Notes: generated by a model not told the origin, from the letters alone. A DNA stretch of 64,000 bases from JAISGQ01 sp964500965 (GCA_964500965.1 CAZCQZ010000006.1:1-64000); one strand, 5' to 3'; counted from the first letter of the stretch, positions 40,350 to 49,951 are shown. Made by a program: numbers and translations.

Positions 40350-42587
40350 GTGCGTGATGACAAAGAGCGTGAGCTTGAGCTGCTTGAGGGCACGGTTGAG
40401 CACGTAACCGTGCGCAAAGAGGATACCTGCTTTACCGTGCTGGAGCTGTCTTCCAACGGCTATCTTTACACCGTTGTGGGTATAATGCCGGAGGTCTTTG
40501 AGGGAGAACGACTGACGGTGGCAGGCACATGGCAGAGCCATTCGACCTACGGTGAGCAGTTTAAGGCGGAAAGCTGTGAAAGGTATCTCCCCGCAACGGC
40601 TTCGGCAATTCTGCGCTATCTCTCGTCGGGAGCGGTAAAGGGAATCGGACCTGCAACAGCCGCGAAAATCGTCGAGAAATTCGGTGATTCCACCCTTGAG
40701 GTCATAGAAAACGAGCCTGACAGATTATCTCAGATAAAAGGCATAAGCAAAAACAAGGCGCATGATATAAGTGCCTCCTTTTCCGCTCAGCGCGGCTTGA
40801 GAGAAGCAATGCTGGAGCTTACGCGGCTGGGACTTATGCCGACAGAGGCAATAGCGGTGTGGAAGAAGTGGGGCGCATCCTCACTTGACCTGATAAAGGC
40901 AACACCGTATCTGCTGTGTTCTTCGGACTTCGGAATAGATTTCCCCAGAGTTGACCACATGGCAAAGCAGATGAACTATCCGCAGGAGGACGATTTCAGA
41001 ATACTTGCGGGCATAAATTATGTGCTGATGCATAACACCGATAACGGTCACACATGTCTGCCCTATGACAGGCTGTGCCCGGTGGCGGCAAAGCTTCTGA
41101 ATGTTGAAGCGGAAATTGTGGAAAAGCAGATAGAAACGGCGGTTGAGGAACGGGAGCTGATGTCCGATACCCTTGATGACCGCAGGTTTATATTTTTGCC
41201 GGAGCTTTACGCCGCCGAAATATACTGTGCCTCACATCTCATGCACCTTTCAAAATATCCGCCGCAGCCCATTCGCGGCTATCAGCAACAAATAGCACTG
41301 TGCGAAGCACTTTCGGGAATATCCTACAATGAACAGCAGAGAGGGGCGATAGATGCGGCAATGGAGCGCGGCGCGCTTGTGCTGACAGGCGGACCGGGAA
41401 CAGGTAAGACGACGGTGCTCAATGCAATAATCGAAACCCTTGAAGCAGCAGGGCAGGTGGTGTCGATTGCCGCACCCACAGGCAGAGCCGCAAAGAGAAT
41501 TACGGAAATTACAGGCAGAGAGGCAAAGACAATACACAGACTGCTTGAAGTCGAGTGGAGTGAAAACGATAAACCGGTCTTTAAGCGGAACGATAAAAAC
41601 CGGTTGGATTGTGACGCCTTGATAATTGATGAGGTTTCGATGCTTGATGTACAGCTTTTTGAAAGTCTGCTCAGAGCCTTGAACATAAAATGCCGCCTTA
41701 TTCTGGTGGGAGACAGTGACCAGCTCCCCAGCGTTGGGGCAGGCAGTGTAATGGCAGACCTTATCGAATCGGGCTGTCTGCCGGTTGCACAGCTTACGGA
41801 GGTTTTTCGTCAAGCACAGGAAAGTGCAATTGTCCGTTCGGCTCACAAAATAGTCCACGGAGAAATGCCGGAGCTGGGCTTGAAAAACAGCGACTTTTTC
41901 TTTATCGAATCCGGAAACGAAAACACGGTCAAGGCAACGGTGGTAGACCTTTGCTATCGCCGTCTGCCGGCGGCATACGGCTTTGACCCGTTAAAGGATA
42001 TACAGGTGCTTTGTCCCGGAAAAAAGGGTGCCTGCGGAGTGTATGAACTGAATCGCTGTCTGCACGAGCGGTTTAACCCGAAGCATGAAAAGCGCAGTGA
42101 GATTAAGATAAATTCCGTCACCTATCGTGAGGGCGATAAGGTGATGCAGATTAAAAACAATTACGATGTGGAATGGTATCGCCCCGATGCAAGCGAGGGC
42201 AAGGGAGTGTACAACGGTGATGTCGGCATAATCGAGGAAATCAGCCGCGCCGATGAGTGCATACGCATACGCTTTGATGACAGGCTTGCAACCTACAGTC
42301 TTGAAATGGCGCAGGATATTGAACACGCCTATGCAATGACGGTACATAAAAGTCAGGGCAGTGAGTTTGAAGCGGTGGTTATTCCCGTTATGCCGGGTCC
42401 TAAGCAACTGTATTACCGCAATTTGTTGTACACCGCCGTTACAAGAGCGAAAAAAATTCTGATTCTCGTAGGCGAAAGATATGTAATCGAGCAGATGGTA
42501 AAGAATGTCCGCGAAAGCGGACGGTTTACCGCTTTGAGGGTGTTCCTTGAGGACAAGAAAACCAATGCCGATTTTGACCTTGCGTAA
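40350..42587 (+). CDS. recD2: RecD2-type DNA helicase
   Basis: The 745-residue protein has an N-terminal OB-like domain and helix-hairpin-helix part (GAVKGIGPATAAKIVEKFG, IKGISKNKAHDI). The superfamily 1B motor has Walker A LTGGPGTGKTT, LIIDEVSMLD, LVGDSDQLPSVGAGSV and the C-terminal MTVHKSQGSEF and YTAVTRAKK. RecD2 is a 5'-3' helicase found in bacteria that lack RecBCD and helps in genome stability. GTG 40350 follows GGAGG by seven bases. Followed by comFC after 11 bases. Confidence 0.94.
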   Translation: MRDDKERELELLEGTVEHVTVRKEDTCFTVLELSSNGYLYTVVGIMPEVFEGERLTVAGTWQSHSTYGEQFKAESCERYLPATASAILRYLSSGAVKGIGPATAAKIVEKFGDSTLEVIENEPDRLSQIKGISKNKAHDISASFSAQRGLREAMLELTRLGLMPTEAIAVWKKWGASSLDLIKATPYLLCSSDFGIDFPRVDHMAKQMNYPQEDDFRILAGINYVLMHNTDNGHTCLPYDRLCPVAAKLLNVEAEIVEKQIETAVEERELMSDTLDDRRFIFLPELYAAEIYCASHLMHLSKYPPQPIRGYQQQIALCEALSGISYNEQQRGAIDAAMERGALVLTGGPGTGKTTVLNAIIETLEAAGQVVSIAAPTGRAAKRITEITGREAKTIHRLLEVEWSENDKPVFKRNDKNRLDCDALIIDEVSMLDVQLFESLLRALNIKCRLILVGDSDQLPSVGAGSVMADLIESGCLPVAQLTEVFRQAQESAIVRSAHKIVHGEMPELGLKNSDFFFIESGNENTVKATVVDLCYRRLPAAYGFDPLKDIQVLCPGKKGACGVYELNRCLHERFNPKHEKRSEIKINSVTYREGDKVMQIKNNYDVEWYRPDASEGKGVYNGDVGIIEEISRADECIRIRFDDRLATYSLEMAQDIEHAYAMTVHKSQGSEFEAVVIPVMPGPKQLYYRNLLYTAVTRAKKILILVGERYVIEQMVKNVRESGRFTALRVFLEDKKTNADFDLA

Positions 42588-42598
42588 GGAGGAGTAAA

Positions 42599-43342
42599 GT
42601 GGGAATATTTGATAATTTAAAGGCAAGCATGCTTCAGGCGGTTTTGCCGAGAAAATGTCCGCTGTGCGGCAAAATTATCGCGGCAAACGAACGCATTTGC
42701 GGCAACTGCTCGGATAATCTGGTGCCGGTGAGCACGCCGATATGCCGCGTGTGCGGCAGAGAGCTGTTTCAGTGCGTATGCGACGGTGAGTTTTTCTACT
42801 TTGAGCGGTGCGTTGCACCTTTTGTGTACACCCGTTCCGCAAGAGAAGGCGTGAAAAGACTCAAATACAAGCATTCCACCGAAACCGCCGAATTTTTCGG
42901 ACGGCGCATGGCGCTTGCGGTACAGCAGGAATACCGTGGAGCGGACATTGATGTTGTGACGAGCGTACCCATGACCATATCCGACCAGCAGGAACGAGGC
43001 TATAATCACGCCGCATTGCTGGGAAGATGTGTAGCTAAAACGCTGGGTCTGCGTTATGCGTCCGGTTTGCTGACCAAGCCTCGTACAAACAGAAAACAGC
43101 ACAGCCTTAACAAAATGGAAAGACGGCGTAACGTCAGCGGAGCGTTTAAGGTCGGCAGACCGGAATATGTGGAGGGCATGACCGTTCTTTTGTGCGATGA
43201 CGTTACGACCACAGGCTGTACACTCAATGAGTGCGCCAGAATACTTATTGAGGCAGGAGCAAGAAAAGTGCTGTGCGTTACTGCTACTGCCGTTCACCCG
43301 TCATATATGACGGCAACAAAACAGGCAATGCTTTCCAGATAA
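42599..43342 (+). CDS. comFC: ComFC-like phosphoribosyltransferase family protein
   Basis: The 247-residue protein has an N-terminal double zinc ribbon (CPLCGK, CGNC, CRVCGREL, CVC) and a C-terminal PRTase domain with VLLCDDVTTTGCTLNECARIL. The family is required for natural transformation in Bacillus and other bacteria, probably acting on incoming single-stranded DNA. GTG at 42599 follows AAGGAGG. It follows recD2 in an apparent operon, which fits a shared DNA-processing role. No other com genes are in the window. Confidence 0.93.
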   Translation: MGIFDNLKASMLQAVLPRKCPLCGKIIAANERICGNCSDNLVPVSTPICRVCGRELFQCVCDGEFFYFERCVAPFVYTRSAREGVKRLKYKHSTETAEFFGRRMALAVQQEYRGADIDVVTSVPMTISDQQERGYNHAALLGRCVAKTLGLRYASGLLTKPRTNRKQHSLNKMERRRNVSGAFKVGRPEYVEGMTVLLCDDVTTTGCTLNECARILIEAGARKVLCVTATAVHPSYMTATKQAMLSR

Positions 43343-43365
43343 AGTAAGCTTTCACAGTTTGTTTA

Positions 43366-43394
43366 TTGAAATGCATACATATGTATGCTAAAAT
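43366..43394 (+). promoter_or_regulatory. glyA promoter with a palindrome filling the spacer
   Basis: TTGAAA (43366-43371), 17 bases, TAAAAT (43389-43394). The spacer is T plus the perfect 16-base palindrome GCATACATATGTATGC (43373-43388). A protein bound there would block polymerase. Confidence 0.75.
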
Positions 43395-43444
43395 AATCTC
43401 AATTTGTTGAAAAAATAAAGCTACACAAGAAAGGGACTGGTAAA

Positions 43445-44698
43445 ATGTACAAGGACATGATTGACTCTATCGGCTTTATCTCCGCTTATGATGCTGAGGT
43501 AGCTGACGGAATGGCGCAGGAGCTTGCACGTCAGAGAAGAAATCTGGAGCTTATCGCCTCCGAGAATATAGTTACCCCTGCTGTCATGGCGGCAATGGGC
43601 AGTGTGCTGACCAACAAGTATGCCGAGGGCTATCCCGGCAAGCGTTACTATGGCGGTTGCCAGTGCGTTGACATTGTTGAGGAGATTGCAAGAAAAAGAG
43701 CCTGCGAGCTTTTCGGAGCAGAGCATGCCAATGTTCAGCCCCATTCCGGCGCACAGGCAAATCTGGGAGTGTATTTTGCACTGCTTCAGCCCGGTGATAC
43801 GGTTCTCGGAATGAGCCTTGCGGAGGGTGGACATCTTACCCACGGCTCACCGGTAAATATGTCCGGCAAGTATTATAATTTTGTCCCCTACGGCGTTGAT
43901 GCGGAAACAGGAAGAATAGACTATGAACAGCTTGAAAAACTTGCCGCAGAGCATAAGCCAAAGCTTATTGTCGCAGGTGCTTCCGCATACCCCAGAGCCA
44001 TTGATTTTGAGCGCATTTCGGGAATCGCAAAGAAGTATAACGCACTCTTTATGGTTGATATGGCTCACATTGCAGGTCTTGTTGCCGCAGGCGTACATCA
44101 AAGTCCCGTTCCCTACGCGGATATAGTTACCACCACCACCCACAAAACTCTCAGAGGTCCGAGAGGCGGTATGATTCTCTGCCGCGAGGAATACGCAAAG
44201 GCAATAGATAAGGCAATGTTCCCCGGCACACAGGGCGGACCTCTCATGCATATAATCGCCGCAAAGGCGGTTTGCTTCGGTGAAGCACTCAAGCCTGAAT
44301 TTAAGGCATACGGCGAGCAGATTGTAAAAAATGCCGCGGCAATGGCAAAGGCATTTGAGAAGAACAACGTCAAAATGGTTTCCGGCGGCACGGATAACCA
44401 CCTTATCCTCCTTGACCTGAGAGATGAGGGTATAACCGGAAAACAGCTTGAGCATAATCTTGACGAGGTTTATATCACCGTAAACAAGAACGCAATTCCC
44501 AACGAGCCGCTCAGCCCGTTCATCACCAGCGGCATACGTATCGGTACTCCGGCAGTCACCACAAGAGGACTTAAAGAGGACGATATGGAAATCATAGCGG
44601 ATTGCATCACTACAGCTATCCGCGATTTCGATAACAGCGCGGATTCAATCAGGGCAAAGGTAACGGCACTGCTTGAAAAATATCCTCTTTATCAGTAA
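43445..44698 (+). CDS. glyA: Serine hydroxymethyltransferase
   Basis: The 417-residue PLP enzyme converts serine and tetrahydrofolate to glycine and methylene-tetrahydrofolate. LELIASENIVTPAV, NVQPHSGAQAN, the PLP lysine motif VTTTTHKTLRGPRGG and GIRIGTPAVTTRG are present. AAAGGGAC precedes the ATG. It is the first gene of a long plus-strand series (glyA to spoIIR). The palindromic promoter suggests specific control, possibly by purine, glycine or methionine status. Confidence 0.98.
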   Translation: MYKDMIDSIGFISAYDAEVADGMAQELARQRRNLELIASENIVTPAVMAAMGSVLTNKYAEGYPGKRYYGGCQCVDIVEEIARKRACELFGAEHANVQPHSGAQANLGVYFALLQPGDTVLGMSLAEGGHLTHGSPVNMSGKYYNFVPYGVDAETGRIDYEQLEKLAAEHKPKLIVAGASAYPRAIDFERISGIAKKYNALFMVDMAHIAGLVAAGVHQSPVPYADIVTTTTHKTLRGPRGGMILCREEYAKAIDKAMFPGTQGGPLMHIIAAKAVCFGEALKPEFKAYGEQIVKNAAAMAKAFEKNNVKMVSGGTDNHLILLDLRDEGITGKQLEHNLDEVYITVNKNAIPNEPLSPFITSGIRIGTPAVTTRGLKEDDMEIIADCITTAIRDFDNSADSIRAKVTALLEKYPLYQ

Positions 44699-44724
44699 TA
44701 ACAAATCTACGGAGTGAGATTTTT

Positions 44725-45489
44725 ATGTCAGTTATCAGCGGAAGTGTGTTGTCGGCAGAGCTTGGCAGACACGTGTCCTTTACGGCAATACTGCCTCACG
44801 ACCAGAAAAAAGCACCTGCCGGCGGTTTTCCCGTTCTTTATCTTCTCCACGGCGAAACAGACGATGCTCACACATGGCTTTACAGGAGCAATATAGAAAG
44901 ATATGCCCTTGCACGGGGACTGGCAGTTGTCATGCCGGACGCAGGACTGAGCGGATATATCAATATGGCGAACGGCAAAAACTATTTCGATTTTGTGTCG
45001 GACGAGTTGCCGAAGCTTATGAACGATATGTTCAGGCTGTCTTTCAGACGTGAGGACACCTTTGTAGGCGGTGTTTCCATGGGCGGCTACGGCGCACTGC
45101 GCTGTGCCCTGCTCAGGAGCGAACGCTTTGCAGGCTGTATTGCCATAGGCGCAATGTGTGACATTGAACAGCAGATACTTGCGGACTGTCAGAACGGCGA
45201 TGAGCCGTTGTGGAGGGGCATACTGGGCGAAAAGCTCACTGTTCCCGAAAGCCTTGATATTTACCGTCTGGTAGCGGACAATCGCAACTTTGTAAATATA
45301 TGTCCCAAATTTTATATTGCCTGCGGAAAAAATGACCGCTATTTTGAGCAAAATCTAAGATTGAAAGATGTTTTCGACCGGAACAGGGTGGATTATACCT
45401 TTGAGCAGGCAGGAGCAGGTCACGAATGGGGCTTTTGGGACATTGCCATACAGCGCGGAATTGACCGTGTAATGGGGAGGAACTCATAA
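44725..45489 (+). CDS. Esterase D-like alpha/beta hydrolase
   Basis: The 254-residue protein belongs to the putative esterase family (esterase D/antigen 85 type). FPVLYLLHGETDDAHTW forms the oxyanion region, the nucleophile is in GGVSMGGYGALR and the catalytic His is in GAGHEWGFWD. No signal peptide, so it is cytosolic; S-formylglutathione-like or acetyl esters are possible substrates. It starts 26 bases after glyA and overlaps rarA by one base (TAATG). Confidence 0.92.
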   Translation: MSVISGSVLSAELGRHVSFTAILPHDQKKAPAGGFPVLYLLHGETDDAHTWLYRSNIERYALARGLAVVMPDAGLSGYINMANGKNYFDFVSDELPKLMNDMFRLSFRREDTFVGGVSMGGYGALRCALLRSERFAGCIAIGAMCDIEQQILADCQNGDEPLWRGILGEKLTVPESLDIYRLVADNRNFVNICPKFYIACGKNDRYFEQNLRLKDVFDRNRVDYTFEQAGAGHEWGFWDIAIQRGIDRVMGRNS

Positions 45490-46754
45490 TGGCTGCACCT
45501 CTTGCCGACAGGCTTCGTCCCAAAACCCTTGACGATGTTGTGGGGCAGAGTCATCTGTTGGGCAAAAACGGCGTTCTCCGTGCGATAATCGAAAGCGGAG
45601 AAATACCGAACATGGTATTTTACGGTCCTCCGGGCATCGGAAAAACCACCCTTGCATCAATAATTGCGGAAAAAACAGACCGCAGACTGCACAAGCTCAA
45701 CGGCACAACCGCCTCCACAAAGGACATCAAGGCGGTGTTTGACGAGCTTGACACGATGATGACTCCAAACGGCATACTGCTGTACCTTGACGAGATACAG
45801 TATTTCAATAAAAAGCAACAGCAAACTCTGCTTGAATACATTGAAAACGGCAAGATAACCCTGATAGCCTCCACTACGGAAAATCCGTATTTTTACGTGT
45901 ACGGAGCAATACTCAGCAGAAGCACCGTCTTTGAATTTAAACCCGTCACCGCCGATGAGCTTGTGCCGGCGGTAAAGCGCGCCTTTGATTTTCTGCGTGA
46001 CGAGCGTGGAGAGACAATGGAGATAGAGGACGGCGTGTGTGAGCAGATTGCCGCTTCCTGCGGCGGAGATGTGAGAAAATCAATAAACGCGGTGGAGCTT
46101 TGCGTTATGAGCAGTGCTCTCGGTACTGACGGAGTGCGCAGAGTTACACTGCAAAGGGCGAAACAGCTTTCACAGCGCAGTGCCATGCGCTATGACCGTG
46201 AGGGCGATGCCCATTACGATATACTTTCCGCCTTTCAGAAATCCATGCGCGGATCAGACCCGGACGGAGCGATTCATTATCTTGCACGACTTCTGGAGGC
46301 TGACGATATGCAGTCTGCCTGCCGCCGTCTTATGGTTACAGCCTGTGAGGACGTGGGACTGGCGTATCCGCAGATAATACCTATTGTGAAAGCCTGTATT
46401 GATGCGGCTTTGATGGTAGGCATGCCGGAAGCGAGAATACCTCTTGCCGATGCGGTTATACTCGTTGCAACAAGTCCGAAATCAAATTCGGGGATAAGTG
46501 CCATAGATGCCGCAATCGAGGATATACGTCAGGGTAATATGGGCGAAATACCGTCGAATCTTCAGGATTCCCACTATGCAGGCTCGGCAAAGCTGGGTCA
46601 CGGTATCGGCTATCGCTATCCCCATGCCTTTGAAAATTCATGGGTGAAGCAGCAATATCTGCCGGATAAGCTGAAAAACAGGGAATATTACACCTACGGC
46701 GAAAACAAGACCGAGCAGGCAGCAAAGGCGTATTGGAATAAAATTAAAAAATAA
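45489..46754 (+). CDS. rarA: RarA/MgsA replication-associated AAA ATPase
   Basis: The 421-residue protein has the RarA layout. LADRLRPKTLDDVVGQSHLL precedes Walker A FYGPPGIGKTT, the Walker B region is LYLDEIQYFNKKQQ, and sensor 1 lies in IASTTENPYF. The C-terminal tetramerisation part contains EDVGLAYPQ and SPKSNS. RarA acts at stalled replication forks with SSB. It is coupled to the esterase gene. Length is typical. Confidence 0.95.
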   Translation: MAAPLADRLRPKTLDDVVGQSHLLGKNGVLRAIIESGEIPNMVFYGPPGIGKTTLASIIAEKTDRRLHKLNGTTASTKDIKAVFDELDTMMTPNGILLYLDEIQYFNKKQQQTLLEYIENGKITLIASTTENPYFYVYGAILSRSTVFEFKPVTADELVPAVKRAFDFLRDERGETMEIEDGVCEQIAASCGGDVRKSINAVELCVMSSALGTDGVRRVTLQRAKQLSQRSAMRYDREGDAHYDILSAFQKSMRGSDPDGAIHYLARLLEADDMQSACRRLMVTACEDVGLAYPQIIPIVKACIDAALMVGMPEARIPLADAVILVATSPKSNSGISAIDAAIEDIRQGNMGEIPSNLQDSHYAGSAKLGHGIGYRYPHAFENSWVKQQYLPDKLKNREYYTYGENKTEQAAKAYWNKIKK

Positions 46755-46792
46755 GGCTCTGCTTTGTGCAAGGCAATGAAAGGAATTTGAAT

Positions 46793-47272
46793 ATGGATAA
46801 ATTGCTTAACATTCTCAGCGAAAATTCAAGGCTTACAAACGAACAGCTTGCCGCCATGCTGGACACCACGGCGGACGAGGTTGCAAAGCGTATTGCAAAG
46901 CTTGAAAGAGAGGGCGTAATCTGCGGTTATCCTGCGGTAATAGACTGGGATAAGGTCAGCAGCACCGAAAAGGTAATTGCATTTATCGAGCTTAAAGTCA
47001 CGCCCAGAGCCGATTCCGGCTTTGAGGAAATAGCTTCCGAAATAATGGCGATGGACGAGGTGGAAGCGGTTTATCTTATGAGCGGAAGCTTTGACTTGAC
47101 CGTTTATGTTACCGGCAAGACTTTCCAGGAGGTCGCAATGTTCGTAGCTAAGCGACTTTCGCCAATGGAATCCGTAGTTTCCACTTCGACAAACTTTGTT
47201 CTTAAAAAGTACAAGGACAGAGGTACCTGTATGAACGTGCAGACTGAGGAGAGGAGCTTTTGCTTTGATTGA
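46793..47272 (+). CDS. Lrp/AsnC family regulator
   Basis: The 159-residue protein has an N-terminal HTH (LTNEQLAAMLDTTADEVAKRIAKLEREGVICGY) and a C-terminal ligand domain (RAM) with EAVYLMSGSFDLTVYVTG. Lrp proteins sense amino acids. ATG 46793 with AAAGGAA upstream is chosen over 46766. It overlaps the aminotransferase gene by eight bases, so this regulator probably controls or reports on that enzyme. The last residues are Cys- and Glu-rich. Confidence 0.93.
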   Translation: MDKLLNILSENSRLTNEQLAAMLDTTADEVAKRIAKLEREGVICGYPAVIDWDKVSSTEKVIAFIELKVTPRADSGFEEIASEIMAMDEVEAVYLMSGSFDLTVYVTGKTFQEVAMFVAKRLSPMESVVSTSTNFVLKKYKDRGTCMNVQTEERSFCFD

Positions 47273-48452
47273 TTATGAATCCCTGCTTTCAAAAAAAGCG
47301 CGAGAGGTCAAGCCCTCCGGGATTCGTAAATTTTTCGACATTGCAGCCGAAATGGACGAGGTAATAAGCCTTTCCATTGGCGAACCCGATTTTATGACCC
47401 CGTGGCATATCCGCTCCGAGGGAATAAAGTCTCTCGAAAAGGGCAAAACAGCATATTCTCCCAACAAGGGTCTTACCGGACTGCGAGAGGAAATCTGTGA
47501 TTATTATAGGCGCAGATACAATGTTTCTTACAGCGATTCGGAGGGCGAATGTCTTGTAACCGTAGGCGGCTCTGAGGCTATAGACCTTGTTATCCGCTCT
47601 CTTATAGAGGAGGGTGACGAGGTTATAATTCCCGAACCGAGCTTTGTTGCGTACACCCCCATAACCCAAATGGCAAACGGCGTTTGCGTGCCGGTTGTCA
47701 CCACTGCCGAAAACGGCTTTCGCCTGACGGCAGAACAGCTCAAAAGTGCCATAACCGAGCGCACAAAGCTGCTTATCCTGCCCTATCCCAATAACCCCAC
47801 CGGTGCGGTAATGCGCAGGGAGCATCTGGAGGAGCTTGCCGAGGTGCTTCGCGGAACAAATATACTTGTGCTTTCCGATGAAATATACAGCGAGCTTACA
47901 TACGGCGGAGAGTCTCATGTTTCCATTGCCTCAATAGAGGGAATGAAAGAGCGCACTATTGTCGTAAACGGCTTTTCAAAGGCGTACTCAATGACCGGCT
48001 GGCGATTGGGCTATGCTCTTGGACCTGCACCTCTTATAAAAATAATGACAAAAATTCATCAGTTTGCCATAATGTGCGCGCCTACAACAGCACAGTATGC
48101 GGCAATCGAAGCCATAAAAAACGGCGATGAGGACGTTGTCAAAATGCGTGAGCAGTACGACACACGCAGAAAGCTTATTGTTGACGGCTTTAATTCAATG
48201 GGGCTTACCTGCTCAAATCCGGAGGGTGCGTTTTACGTGTTCCCCTGTATCCGTTCAACAGGGCTTTCGAGCGACGATTTCTGCACAAGATTGCTGAAAA
48301 GCCGTCATGTGGCGGTAGTCCCCGGCGCGGCTTTCGGAGAGTGCGGTGAGGGATTTGTAAGAGTGTCCTACGCTTCGTCTGTAAAAAATATAACCGAGGC
48401 TCTTGACAGGACGAGGAAATTCCTGAGAGAAGACCTTAAAATGGACGTATAA
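47265..48452 (+). CDS. Class I/II PLP aminotransferase
   Basis: The 395-residue protein is a fold-type I aminotransferase. Visible are SLSIGEPDF, YSPNKGLTGLREEI, LPYPNNPTGAVM and the PLP lysine motif VNGFSKAYSMTGWRLGY. Relatives include aspartate/alanine and aromatic aminotransferases; substrate is not readable here. TTG 47265 has GAGGAG eight bases upstream and overlaps the Lrp gene. ispE begins three bases after its stop. Confidence 0.95.
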   Translation: MIDYESLLSKKAREVKPSGIRKFFDIAAEMDEVISLSIGEPDFMTPWHIRSEGIKSLEKGKTAYSPNKGLTGLREEICDYYRRRYNVSYSDSEGECLVTVGGSEAIDLVIRSLIEEGDEVIIPEPSFVAYTPITQMANGVCVPVVTTAENGFRLTAEQLKSAITERTKLLILPYPNNPTGAVMRREHLEELAEVLRGTNILVLSDEIYSELTYGGESHVSIASIEGMKERTIVVNGFSKAYSMTGWRLGYALGPAPLIKIMTKIHQFAIMCAPTTAQYAAIEAIKNGDEDVVKMREQYDTRRKLIVDGFNSMGLTCSNPEGAFYVFPCIRSTGLSSDDFCTRLLKSRHVAVVPGAAFGECGEGFVRVSYASSVKNITEALDRTRKFLREDLKMDV

Positions 48453-48454
48453 TT

Positions 48455-49315
48455 ATGATAAAAGTCAAGGCTTACGCAAAAATAAATCTCACGCTTGACG
48501 TTGTGGGAAAAATGCCAAACGGCTACCATGAGGTTAAAATGCTTATGCAGTCGGTGTCTCTTGCAGACACCGTAACGGTTAGAAAATCGGAAAGCGGAAT
48601 AGTTCTGCATTGTGATAAAGAGGGCGTGCCTTTAAACGAAAAGAACACTGCTTACAAAGCCGCAAAGCTGTTTTTGGAAAAGTCCGGCATAAGCTCAGGC
48701 GTTGACATAACAATAGAAAAAGCAATACCAATGCAGGCAGGCATGGCAGGAGGCAGTGCAGACGCGGCAGGTGTGCTTTACGCCATGGAAAGACTGTTTG
48801 ACAATCCGCTGAAGACAGACGACCTGTTGGATATTGCCGAAAAAGTAGGCGCGGACGTGCCTTTTTGTTTCCTGGGAGGAACAATGCTGGCATTAGGTAT
48901 TGGCGAAATTCTTTGCGATGCGCCGGAAATGCCCGATTGTTATATTGCAATTGTCAAGCCGAACGAAAATGTTTCCACCGCAAGCGCATACGCCCTTGTG
49001 GATTCCTGCGAAAATCTAATGCGTCCCGATACCGATGCGGCATTAAAGGCTTTGAAAAAGAAAGAATTAAAGGCTCTTGCAAAGGAAATGCGCAATGTTT
49101 TCGAGCAGGCGACCGGTACGGAGAAAACTCTGAAAATCAAAGATGCCCTTGTAAAGCACGGCGCATTGGGAGCAATAATGACCGGCAGCGGCTCGGCGGT
49201 ATTCGGAGTATTCGAGGACAGAGAATCAGCCGAAAAAGCTATTTCCGATTCGGAATTTTCAGATTGCGAAACATATATTGCAACGCCGGTTAAGCACGGC
49301 TGTGAAACTATTTGA
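48455..49315 (+). CDS. ispE: 4-diphosphocytidyl-2-C-methyl-D-erythritol kinase
   Basis: The 286-residue GHMP kinase phosphorylates CDP-methylerythritol in the MEP isoprenoid pathway. Signatures are VKAYAKINLTLDVVGKMPNGYHEV at the start (with an intervening typical D), the ATP loop IPMQAGMAGGSADAAGVL, and MTGSGSAVFGVF. Tight spacing to the aminotransferase suggests translation coupling. spoIIR follows 57 bases later, as is frequent in Clostridia. Confidence 0.96.
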   Translation: MIKVKAYAKINLTLDVVGKMPNGYHEVKMLMQSVSLADTVTVRKSESGIVLHCDKEGVPLNEKNTAYKAAKLFLEKSGISSGVDITIEKAIPMQAGMAGGSADAAGVLYAMERLFDNPLKTDDLLDIAEKVGADVPFCFLGGTMLALGIGEILCDAPEMPDCYIAIVKPNENVSTASAYALVDSCENLMRPDTDAALKALKKKELKALAKEMRNVFEQATGTEKTLKIKDALVKHGALGAIMTGSGSAVFGVFEDRESAEKAISDSEFSDCETYIATPVKHGCETI

Positions 49316-49324
49316 ATAAAACCG

Positions 49325-49368
49325 AAAACCTCCGTCCATACTTTCGCTGAAAGATGAACGGAGGTTTT
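49325..49368 (+). terminator. Hairpin between ispE and spoIIR that holds the spoIIR binding site
   Basis: AAAACCTCCGT (49325-49335) pairs exactly with ACGGAGGTTTT (49358-49368). The inner part can form CTTTC/GAAAG. The 3' arm includes GGAGG (49360-49364), which is the ribosome binding site for the ATG at 49373. Confidence 0.65.
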
Positions 49369-49372
49369 ACAT

Positions 49373-49951
49373 ATGAAAAGATTGGAATTATCAATGCTCT
49401 TAGGTCTTGTTTTTGCGGTAGTGCTGTCATTTGTTTCTTTTGAGGGTGAATGCAAAGAAATTCGGGAAAGAGTATTGCGTATGCACGTGCTTGCAAATTC
49501 CGATTCCGATGATGACCAGGAGCTGAAGCTGGCGGTACGTGACCGACTGCTTGATGAAACAGAGAAGCTTTTTTCCTCTGCAAAAACAAAAGAGGAAGCG
49601 GAAAATGCGGTGCTTGCCGAAATAGATAAGCTTGAAGCGGCGGCAAGAGATGAGATTAAAAAACGCGGCTATGATTACTATGTAAAAATAGAGGTGGGCA
49701 AAGCGTGGTTTAACACCCGTAAATACGGAAATATCACACTGCCTGCCGGCAACTATGATGCGGTGAATGTATATATCGGAAAAGCGGAGGGTAAAAACTG
49801 GTGGTGCGTGATGTTTCCGCAGTTGTGCCTGCCAACTGCAAGCGGAGACGAGCTTGAAGCGGTGCTGACGGAGGAGCAGACGAATATTACAGAGGGCGAT
49901 TATCAGGTGGAATTTTATTTGGTAGAGCTGTTTCAAAGGCTTTTCAGATAA
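49373..49951 (+). CDS. spoIIR: Stage II sporulation protein R
   Basis: The 192-residue protein has a signal or membrane segment at the N-terminus and the SpoIIR pattern: VLRMHVLANSDSDDDQELKLAVRD, YGNITLPAGNYDAVNVYIG and GKNWWCVMFPQLC. In Bacillus it is secreted from the forespore into the intermembrane space and triggers SpoIIGA to activate sigma-E in the mother cell. Its presence shows that this organism belongs to a spore-forming lineage. I could not find a convincing sigma-F promoter. Confidence 0.95.
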   Translation: MKRLELSMLLGLVFAVVLSFVSFEGECKEIRERVLRMHVLANSDSDDDQELKLAVRDRLLDETEKLFSSAKTKEEAENAVLAEIDKLEAAARDEIKKRGYDYYVKIEVGKAWFNTRKYGNITLPAGNYDAVNVYIGKAEGKNWWCVMFPQLCLPTASGDELEAVLTEEQTNITEGDYQVEFYLVELFQRLFR

